Positions 55,590-64,000 of a DNA stretch of 64,000 nt are shown here, piece after piece; position 1 is the first letter of the stretch, and the number at the start of each line of letters is the position of its first letter. The notes beneath the pieces were generated by a model. It did not search any database and was not told where the DNA came from. It saw only the letters and a program-made list of their open reading frames with translations. The stretch covers positions 29,574,127-29,638,126 of the forward strand of contig CP137681.1 of NCBI GenBank assembly GCA_037976565.1, given 5' to 3'. This DNA comes from Mesocentrotus franciscanus. Lineage: Eukaryota; Echinodermata; Echinoidea; Camarodonta; Strongylocentrotidae. The position numbers and the translations under genes are program-made.

Positions 55590-56930
55590 TTGGAGTATTG
55601 AATCTCTGTACATAGCTGTAGCGTAGGATATTGATTCTCATTAAGTGATCAAATATATTTTTGACCAAAATCATGTGATGAGTAGGATACTCTAAACTCC
55701 TTTGAATCTTGGCAGAGAATCTCCTCTTTCCAGAGAATCTCCTCTTTCCATCATGGCGGAGAGACATGCATGACATCACAGACGTGGAGGAGAGATGGAG
55801 AGTGGACGGAAAAGAGATGGAAATGAATCGAGCTCTCAGAGAAATAACCAGAGCGGATGCAATGGAAGATGTTGTTTCCCTTACTGGGCCAAATGAAACA
55901 TTTCCTCGCAGGCAATCATTAATTTAGCATTCACATCGGGAGCACTTCTGGGAGGCGCTCATTTCTTCTTCGAAGAATCGTCCGATTGTCCTCTTTACGA
56001 TTCATGCACGATGAGACAGCCAGGCATTGCCATTCATTTCACGTTGAATAAAACACATTTCCTTTGAGCAAAGGGCACTGAATTCAAGTCAGTCATTAAG
56101 GTCATGAACTACAGCTTTCTCATTTATTGATTTAAAAGAAGAGACAGATTGGACGGATGAACTTTAAAACTGATAACACCAAGAATAGACATTCGTAATT
56201 TTAGTAAAATATTTCCTCCTGAGCGCACAGAATTCAGAGATTTTTATGGAACATGTATCTTGTAGTACATTACTTTTGGACTTCCTTCAGGAGTGTTCAA
56301 AATGTAATCATTGCTAAAACACTGAAACAATAATTCTTTCAAAAACTCAGGTTGATTTTTTTTTCAAGAGTTTTAGATTATGAGCTTACATGTACATCCC
56401 TAAGTGGACATCTCCTCTCATGTTTGCCGCAGAGAGATTGTTTCAGAGAGATAAACGTGTCAAATTAACTTCTGTGGAGCATCTTACATCCATAATAGTT
56501 TGAGAATTGGGATATAATATGTGTATTTGAGCAGTTTATTAGTTTACAGAATGAAAAAGTGCATTAATTTTATTGTCAGTTTCTGCAATAGATAAGGCTT
56601 TCAGCCTTTTTTTTCTCTCTTCCCTTCCTCTCTCGGTTCAAGATAGATTGCCAGAAACCTGTCAATGACGCAAATAAGCGAGATAAATAATTCACTTGCA
56701 TCTGTCATCCTCTTCCTCTTTTCTAATCCTTTGTCAAACCTGTCTGTGTTATAAATGCTGCATAAGACAGATGACCCTCCACATGAATAGTAGTGTGTGG
56801 GACCACACAATGATTTTGTGTGGATAAGTGTGTGTGTGTGTGTGTTTAGGTGAATGACAGAATGTCACACATACATATTAATATAAATGACTCCATAGAC
56901 AGATTGGTGTCAAATTATCCTAATTTTGCT
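55590..56930. other. Unannotated intronic sequence
   Basis: A 20-bp duplication (AGAGAATCTCCTCTTTCC twice) lies at 55714-55750, and (TG)n at 56823-56844. Short frames around 55700-55927 match nothing known. Confidence 0.5.
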
Positions 56931-56935
56931 GGTGT

Positions 56936-57145
56936 TAATTCATGACCGAATGCGAAGAATGAAGTGCAGTCTTTTTCATGTGCAAACACACACAGTATTG
57001 AGACGACTGGTAGATAACAAGTTCACATTCACACTTTGAAGGCATGTGTGATTGATTAAATGCTAAGAAAGGAGTACAGTCTCTTCTGTGTGCAAACACA
57101 CCCATTATGAAGAAGACTTGTATATAATGACTTCACATCCGCATG
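56936..57145. repeat. Two diverged tandem copies, 110-bp period
   Basis: TGCGAAGAATGAAGTGCAGT at 56951 corresponds to TGCTAAGAAAGGAGTACAGT at 57061. Both continue with GTGCAAACACAC and later GACTTCACAT or GTTCACAT words. Confidence 0.85.
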
Positions 57146-57149
57146 AGAT

Positions 57150-59210
57150 AGCTAGGATCATGCATCTTGTGTGTATGCAACATGCATGTAGTCCCACGTG
57201 TAGAGAATTGATGATAGTTTACACTGGTAGGATTAATGAGCAATTACAATCACCTGAGAGGAGGGATCAGTGACTGAGAATTTCATTTAGTGATTGGACA
57301 ACCTTTTTCTTGTTTTATCCTCGTTCTGTAACTTGACGTTGTAGAGGGCATGATATTAGCTGAATTGTGATTTCAATATAAAGGTCTCTCTCCCTCAGCA
57401 AAGATTACTGGTAATGATTGGTACAAAAATATCTGTATCCATAATTCTATGAATAAGTTTCTTTTTTTAATCCCTGATGATGACTTTGCAGGAGTATGCA
57501 AACCAACACAGAGGCAAAACTGCAAACCATTAGCACAAGTACACATGGCTAGGAGATGAACTCTTTAAGTACATTACTTCTTCCTTTTTTCCGTCTTTCT
57601 TTTTCCATCCAAATCCTCCCACTCACCAGCCAATCAAGCTCCTCCACTAAATGGGTGATGCCTGTTTTTTATACTTATTTTGTGAACGAGATCGATGAGA
57701 TGAGAATCCCCACCTCACCATGTGCCCCACTATTTGTCCTTTAGTCCGATGTATAGGCAGATGACGCAGGCTGTCTGAATTATTAGCAGGTCTATTCCCA
57801 GCATTGATACACTTCTCTATTATTCATCTACCTGGTTGCACCTGCCCTCTGCCTCGGAGCCTTGTTCATATATCACAAGGTTAACCATTTAAAGTAATAA
57901 CGTGTGAACAGCAAAACGAGATGACATGCTGATTTGTGCACTTCATATTTCTGTATCGTCTTACACACATTATAGTGAGTCTGCTTTCTGGCTCAGTCTT
58001 CTTGCATGCAGCTAAGCTTCTAACACCCTACTTTCAAGTACTTATTTGCAAAAACCAAATGTATTTTTCTGTGGCAGTGTACTTGTATTTGGGGAGGGGA
58101 GGGGGAGGGGAGGGAGATGGTCTACAGAGCTCTTCTTGTCTCTACTTACATTACATGCAAAGTAGTTTTCATTTGGCAATGGCTGTATCTTCTGAGGTGG
58201 TTCACAGGGTCTTGTCTGAACGAGGCTATAAGGAGTAAAGGACAATCTTTAACCCTGCTGATGTTGTGATGCAATGGTTCCGTAACTCTCTCTACATCGT
58301 ATCGAAAACTGAGACAAAGTTCAGAAGACTCATGAGACATATTAAGGGTTAATTTTCATAAGGCCAAAGTCTATGAAAGTAACACATACTGTACCTTTGG
58401 GATGTTGTATCATGCATGTAATGGTGATATGAAAGTTAAGGACTTCACATTTATATAAGACATTGCTTTAAGGACTTTAATCATCATTTTCTGCTGGGAA
58501 CTCGTCTGGAATGAAGTGCTTTTTCGTATTGGATACATCATGAATATTTCATAGTGGAACTTTTATTCTATCTGCAGTCATGTGACAACATAATGGCCTT
58601 GATGAAAAGCAACTTCTAGTGAAAGCAGGATTTTATCGTGATTGAGTGAATACAATACAATACAGTAAAACCTTTGGCAAACCAAATTTCCCTTTATTTC
58701 TATTATATGTCAAAATGATTTTCTTTTTCAGTTCTCCTTACCGTCTTTAATAATTTGTTTTCAGGGAAAATGAATTCATGAATTCGTAGTCATGTGATGT
58801 GAATGATATCAACAACAAACGTGTATGGAATACATAAGGATATGTCTAGATAACATGGAGGTAGATTTTTATACAAGTCCAACGTTTTTGGTCATTCTGG
58901 TGTCCAATACGTTACCAAATATAATGGAATTGTGATCATAAATTGATTTAAGAATCATCATTTTACTTGATATTTAGTCTGATCTAAGCTCAAGTAAGGC
59001 TACAAACCAACAATGATCACATACTGAAATCTTTCAGTAGCCAGTAATGTATGCGATAAAATAGCTTGGACTCACCCGCCCACTTTAAATCATATTACTG
59101 CAGATCAATAGCTTGATTCTACAAGGGCACTCTATGCATATTTACTTGCATGCTAAACCAACCAACCCATCCCTCCATCTAAGAGTGCATATTGCCAAGA
59201 GGGGTAACAA
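57150..59210. other. Unannotated intronic sequence
   Basis: AT-rich and unique-looking, with a G-rich run at 58093-58120. No exon or element was recognised. Confidence 0.5.
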
Positions 59211-59213
59211 TTT

Positions 59214-59287
59214 CATCTGTTTGGAGCCAGAGGGGCGTTAACTCAGTACATTGATACGAGTTAACACCCTTCTAGCTACCAACCGAC
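59214..59287. repeat. H hairpin repeat copy
   Basis: The left arm is CTGTTTGGAGCCAGAGGGGC plus GTTAACTC and the right arm is GAGTTAACACCCTTCTAGCT. GTTAACTC and GAGTTAAC pair perfectly. Confidence 0.93.
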
Positions 59288-59289
59288 AA

Positions 59290-59870
59290 TTTCTTTATGA
59301 GGATGGTCGACGCCCAGCACGACGGCCACCACCACGAGATGGCTGGCTGGTGGAGTGTGTCCTTCTGGCTATATGTGTGTTTTTTCAAGTAATTGAATTA
59401 TTAGACGCAAGGACGCGGTGGGGTCAGTTTAGTCAAGACTGAGAGAGCCGGAGTTGATATGCAATACCTAGAAAAGTAGTCTCACCATTAGACATACCCT
59501 TGGCAAAATGGAATTCTAATGACGTGACCGTACATGTTTCAGAAGAAACAACACTTAAGAGAAATTCACTGTTTTGAAAGCAAAGTGGACTTTTTAAAAC
59601 AGGAATCCAAGAACAGATTGTTGTAAATGAAAGAATACACATATGAAATCTATTTTTTTAAAAGTATAATAAGCCATGGCATGAAATTTACCTGGTTGCA
59701 TATTTCATACAAGTGCATGTAAACATTACTTGTGAGGGTACCAATAGAATTATGGAGTGTTTATATACACTGTTTGTATGAGAAATATACTGCAAAGTAA
59801 AGTACATAATACATTACAGGAAAATAAGCATTGAAATTAACAAATTAAATGAGAGATTGCAAAGAGACTC
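59290..59870. other. Unannotated intronic sequence
   Basis: 59295-59345 is CpG-rich (GGTCGACGCCCAGCACGACG). The rest is AT-rich with no recognised exon. Confidence 0.4.
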
Positions 59871-59873
59871 TTA

Positions 59874-60718
59874 TACCCTTTTCAAACTGACCTGATTTTC
59901 ATCGGATGCATCCGGACGCATCCGATGAAACTGCCAGTTTGAAAGGTACAGAGGAGAAAAAGCCGATTAAATAGCCGATGAAAAGAAGAGAAATAGGCGA
60001 TTAAATTCTCCTGCTCAAGAGCAGGAGAAATTCTCTTTCTATCGGTGTGACACCGATGAAACAGCCACTGTGAATGCGTTTGGGAGAAAACAGCGATTAA
60101 AACAGCGATGAAAAAGGTCAAAGGTCGCAGTATACGCGCGCTTTTTCATAACCAGCTGTGTTTGTTGACATTTTGTTGAACATGCTTGCATGCATGCTAG
60201 CTAGATGGGGTGCGGGCTTAAACAGATTCGTTTTTATTTTTATTTTACATTACTAATAAGCTTTAATTATTATATATCGTTATGATAATATATTTATTCA
60301 CAATTATATAATTTTTAGACCAAATGGTGAACAAAACAATATTTAAAACTGATTAATAACAAATGTAATGAAAGTAGAATGGATTTTTGTTTATCGCACA
60401 TGCTGTTTCATTTTCACTGACTTTATGTAAACTTTCGCTACCGTTGCATCGTAAAATTATATAGCTAGCTAGCTGAGCTGCGCATGCACTGCACTGTCTG
60501 CCGAATCAAAAAAACACGCGCCAGCAGCTAACGATTGCCCAAGAGCAATTGCCCAATAATTCTTCACTTCTGGCGAGAGCTTGCCACAGCGAGTGAATTT
60601 CACCGGCAGTATGAAAGCGACAGCGGGGAAAACGGCGGTTTCACCTTTGTTTACATAAGGAAAATTCAATCGGTATTTTCATCGGTGTGACTCCGATAGA
60701 ACCAGTTTGAAAAGGGTA
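59874..60718. mobile_element. 845-bp non-autonomous TTA-flanked element (PIF/Harbinger-like)
   Basis: TTA lies at 59871-59873 and 60719-60721. Both ends start TACCCTTTTCAAACTG (inverted on the right). Subterminal ATCGGTGTGAC(A/T)CCGAT and ATTTTCATCGG words occur in both halves. The interior carries scattered CpG. Longest frames are under 80 codons, so no transposase is encoded. Confidence 0.85.
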
Positions 60719-60724
60719 TTATTC

Positions 60725-61275
60725 TGTAACTGGTCCTTTTCTACTTTTCATTTGTTTTTCCTGTTATACAATTCCAGATTAAATCTGCATTTCTAATTTT
60801 GAAGAGGATATGTTTTTTAAACTGTCGACAACCAAATTAGGTGAAAAGTCGATGGATTACATAATTTTAAATGTACCGATATATGATTGACTGTATATTG
60901 ATTGCATTGTGATCACAAAGATTACAAACAAAGCTCAGAACAAATGGCATGATTTCTAATTATTCACTCAATATAAGGCAAGAGTAGCATAGCTCATGAA
61001 TTCATTTAATGCCAGGCAATAGAATGGTATAGATTGATAGAGAAGCTTGTTATCTTGAAAGTCATCGGATTCAATTACCTCAGGCTAGGGAGCCGAGAGG
61101 GGGAGACTGGAGAGCAAGACTAGATCCAGGCCATGTTATGGAGGTATCTCTATCAGTGGCATTAATAATTCATGCTGGGTTTATAGCCGGCATCTATTGG
61201 AAACCCTTGCTCAAGTGATCGCAATCTACACTGATTTACAAATCTGATTCTTGGTCTGAATTTCAGATCGCCAAG
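60725..61275. other. Unannotated intronic sequence
   Basis: AT-rich, with no recognised feature. Confidence 0.5.
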
Positions 61276-61281
61276 GTTTTA

Positions 61282-61517
61282 GCTTTGTTCACACTGGACA
61301 TGGTTAACTGCCTCAAAAAAACAATACGGCAAAATCAAGATTATTTTGTGTGCAAATGTATGCAAAGTGTGTGGGAAGGGGGTTAGCTGTGCACAACAGA
61401 AGCACCTACATCTACTCACTCATCTGTGTGTTATAAGAAGCGTACAGCTAGTGCTTACGTCTTTTTTATTTTGCGCAGCGATTTTTGCGCTGGTTTACTG
61501 TGTAGTGTGAAGAGGCT
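61282..61517. mobile_element. 236-bp MITE candidate, TTA-flanked
   Basis: TTA lies at 61279-61281 and 61518-61520. The left end GCTTTGTTCACACTGGACAT and inverted right end AGCCTCTTCACACTACACAG match imperfectly, with further agreement at GGTTAACTGC and GTAAACCAGC. Confidence 0.6.
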
Positions 61518-61580
61518 TTAGCCTGAATTTTACATGGCCAAGATTTAGTGCTATCAGGTTGAGTTCATCAACACGATGAT

Positions 61581-61660
61581 GTCAGCTCAGAGCTAGAAGG
61601 TCATTCACTCATATTATCTAACACAGAATGAACATCCTTGTGTCTCTCAAGTGATATCTT
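61581..61660. repeat. H hairpin repeat copy
   Basis: The left arm is CAGCTCAGAGCTAGAAGGTC, the loop is CATATTATCTAACACAGAA, and the right arm is TGAACATCCTTGTGTCTCTC. Confidence 0.83.
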
Positions 61661-62017
61661 ACTTGCTATCTCTTTCCCTGCTTAGGATGCGGAGATGGGG
61701 ATTGGATTTTTCCCGCTTGTTTACAGACCTTTAAACCCCTTGATTTCTAATTTGTGAGTGATTTATTTTGGTCTTTGGGATGAGAGAAGGAGTAGCAGGT
61801 ATTGTGAAGGTTGAGGAGTTCAAGCTGTTCATCTATTCTCAAATCTGTTTAAGTCTTTGGGAACCAGGGTATGGTTTGAGTTTTGATGTGAAGTATTCTT
61901 GAGAATGGTCAATGTGAACTTGTAAAGCTTTGTGAGGGTTAAGAAGGTTACGTTGTTCATTGTTTAAAGATCCATTAACCTCATGGCAACAAGATCCGAC
62001 AGTGTTGCAGTGGGCGA

Positions 62018-62056
62018 GACAGAGAGAGAGAAAAGGGAGAGAGAAGAGTTGAGAGA

Positions 62057-62108
<52 letters not shown>

Positions 62109-62130
62109 GGAGGGAGGGAGGGAGGGAGAG
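62018..62130. repeat. (GA)n simple repeat
   Basis: About 110 bp of GAGAGA and GGAGGGA on the + strand. Confidence 0.97.
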
Positions 62131-62285
62131 CGAGAGGTTTTCAAGTATTGTAGAAGTTACTATGTTCATATCTATCGAAGATCAGATGACTTCAAACTCC
62201 CCTTTCTGCTTCACATTTTTTCATTTTATCCATGTCTCTGCCATAGTCTCAAGTATGTGAGATTAAGCCAATAATTTTAGGAAAA

Positions 62286-62366
62286 CAGGATGTTGAAAGC
62301 CAGAAGGGCGTTTTCTTTGCGTAACTTCAAGTTAATATCCTTTTGGTTGGCTTTCAGCAGACATTG
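62286..62366. repeat. H hairpin repeat copy with compensated arm change
   Basis: The left arm TGTTGAAAGCCAGAAGGGCG and right arm ATATCCTTTTGGTTGGCTTT plus CAGCAGACAT both carry the GAAAGCC/GGCTTTC change, so pairing is kept although the family norm is GAGAGCC/GGCTCTC. Confidence 0.9.
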
Positions 62367-62441
62367 CTTGCTTCTCACCCCCCCCCCCTTTTTCCACCTC
62401 ATCTTGCTTCTCATCTGCTATGTATTACACACACATTTTTT

Positions 62442-62491
62442 TTTTCTTTTTCTCTTTTTCTCTTTTTCTCTTTTTCTCTTTTTCTCTTTTA
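62442..62491. repeat. 8-bp TTTTTCTC tandem repeat
   Basis: About six units of CTCTTTTT. Confidence 0.97.
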
Positions 62492-62495
62492 TATC

Positions 62496-62563
62496 ATCTG
62501 CTGTGAGCCAAAAGTGCATTTACTCACATACATAACCACCGATGTATGGTTCTAAACAGAAGA
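62496..62563. repeat. H hairpin repeat copy, diverged right arm
   Basis: The left arm is CATCTGCTGTGAGCCAAAAG plus TGCATTTACTC. On the right only ATGGTTCTAAACAGAAGAT is recognisable. Confidence 0.72.
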
Positions 62564-62694
62564 TTTTGTAGACTCTAATTTTATATTCTAGCCATCCATC
62601 CTCCGTTAAGCTCGTGAATTGTGAGGGAATCCCCCTTCTTAACACGTTGATATCCCTCTTTTGCACTTTTCATGCTGACTGTCTTTTTATGACC

Positions 62695-63085
62695 ACGATT
62701 CTCCCCTCCCCCCTCTTTCTTTCTCTCATCAATATCTATGAAACCTGTCTCTTTCTCATCTCTGTCTGTGTGTGTTTCTCTCTGTTTCTCTTTCCTCTCT
62801 CCCCATTCTGCCTCTCACCAATGCTCCCTTTCTTTCTTCTCTTCTCGTCTTCTCCCCCCTCTCTCTTTCTTTCACCCCCTCCCTCTATCCTGATTCTTCA
62901 TTCCAGTCAGTCCACCTCTCCTCTGTTCATCCTCCCTATCACACTACCTCCCTCGTGTCTTGTAGATTCCATTAGCCTTGCTACAAGATACCTTACCTTC
63001 CAACACACACACATACACACACCCTCACTCACCTCCCCCACACACACACTCCCACACACACCTCACACAACCCCACACAACCAGC
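62695..63085. repeat. CT-rich then (CA)n-rich low-complexity region
   Basis: Pyrimidine runs from 62695 to 62960, then CACACACA and CCACACAC runs at 63003-63082. Confidence 0.9.
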
Positions 63086-63089
63086 CATG

Positions 63090-64000
63090 ATAGCGATACT
63101 GTTCACTCATCTAAATATAGACCCTTTGCTACTCGCTCAATTTGCAGTATATTTTATTCCCATCCTTAGCAACCTTTATGAGTTCCCTTGCTCGAGATGG
63201 AGTATGATGTGCTTAAAATAGATACCTCTTCCTGACAGCTCAGAAAGGATTCTCTCTTATGAGTTATAAATCTTTTTTTCTGACAGAAAATAATGACAAA
63301 AAGTCTGCAGCACAGCTTGGTTCAGAAAAGGCTGTGGAAATGAGGAAAAATAAAAGAGTTCCCTCCCATTCAAAGCTCCATGGTGAATGTAAAAATGTAA
63401 TTTAATAGTGATAATCTATAAGGTAGTTTAAAGTCTTTTACTTTACTTGAATTTGATATTTTTCCTTTGTGAAAGTCACAAGTTTTAACATTTAAAAATG
63501 AACAGTATAGCTATGGATAAGAAAGGTAATATTTATATGCTATATTATTCAAACAGCATTGTAAAATCATATGTTATGACTTAAATATTGAGATGCCATT
63601 CTCTCAAATAGCTTCGAAATTATACCCTCTACAAAAAAATCTTAGCTATAGGCTATCAAGTTCGTAATTCTTCAATCACATTATTTGATTTTCTTTACAT
63701 TTTCACCTCTGAGTGTAATATACCAAACCTAGCTCTATCTTAATCACCTGCATATTGGTGTGCTAGAGAAGTTCAGGACATTCCTCACTAATAACATCCA
63801 AATAAGATTACGAGGACTCCCCATTCCATCAACAATTGTATCAAAAATGCACGGCAGCGTGCCAGAGCGTTGTGAGTTTGGTCGGATGGATCCTCCTGAT
63901 CGTCATTCCAATCTGTAGCAGGGCAAATACAGCCTGACATGTAGAATCCCTAGTGAGTCGTGATGATACGGTAGGATGCAATCAGGAAACATATCCCAAA
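63090..64000. other. Unannotated intronic sequence
   Basis: AT-rich sequence to the window end; 63840-63900 has a few CpG. No CELF exon was recognised. Confidence 0.45.

Larger units (their letters stand above)
37738..64000 (+). other. Large downstream intron of the CELF gene (at least 26.2 kb)
   Basis: It begins with a consensus GTAAGT donor. No 49-nt RRM1-end exon and no RRM2 exon was recognised up to the end of the window. The stretch is read as one long intron carrying the hairpins, MITEs, SINE and simple repeats listed separately. A small exon could have been missed by eye. Confidence 0.65.

Overview
The window looks like a piece of an animal nuclear genome, most likely a marine invertebrate deuterostome such as a sea urchin. 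It is AT-rich and almost entirely non-coding. It has spliceosomal GT-AG introns, tRNA-derived SINEs, many short terminal-inverted-repeat elements and long simple-sequence tracts. The echinoderm assignment is inference from the style of the repeats and the frequent TACATGTA words; no diagnostic gene settles it.

Only two coding segments are convincing, both on the + strand: exons at 36602-36827 and 37655-37737. Together they encode the N-terminal leader and most of the first RNA-recognition motif (RRM1) of a CELF/Bruno-family RNA-binding protein, closest to CELF1/CELF2. The splice phases fit (0, 1, 0). The second exon is exactly 83 nt, the length I recall for the homologous vertebrate CELF1 exon. 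The intron between them is 827 bp. The rest is read as parts of very large flanking introns: 36.6 kb upstream and at least 26.2 kb downstream, where no further CELF exon was found. No rRNA, functional tRNA, CRISPR array or bacterial-type feature is present.

Layout. 1-12 kb: mostly unique AT-rich intron with purine/pyrimidine tracts (4.5, 9.1-10.1, 11.6 kb), a tRNA-derived SINE (10.2 kb) and a CpG-retaining patch (10.5 kb). 12.7-18.4 kb: tandem arrays (about 100 bp x 6; 129 bp x 3; 67 bp x 5), a TTAA-flanked element and a TTA-flanked PIF/Harbinger-like element. 21-25.5 kb: a hAT-like remnant, a TTAA element carrying about 490 bp of CTC/CTT triplets, and an 11-bp minisatellite. 27-34 kb: nested elements and small MITEs. 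36-37.8 kb: a SINE, then the CELF exons with a MITE starting 18 bp after the first donor. 38-64 kb: a 113-bp near-perfect hairpin, further MITEs, a hAT-like element with an exact 8-bp duplication, a third SINE and an 845-bp TTA-flanked element.

The most striking structure is a dispersed family of about 70-80 bp near-palindromes, here called H. It occurs at about 25 loci (about 27 copies), roughly one per 2.5 kb, in what is probably one transcribed intron. The arms sometimes change together so that pairing is kept. Two different TTAA-duplicating elements have landed in the same arm position of two copies, and several copies sit beside or contain new tandem repeats. A second MITE family (276-277 bp) makes 3-bp CWG target duplications; one insertion is confirmed by paralogous empty sites. 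Element names H, B and E are my working labels, not database names.
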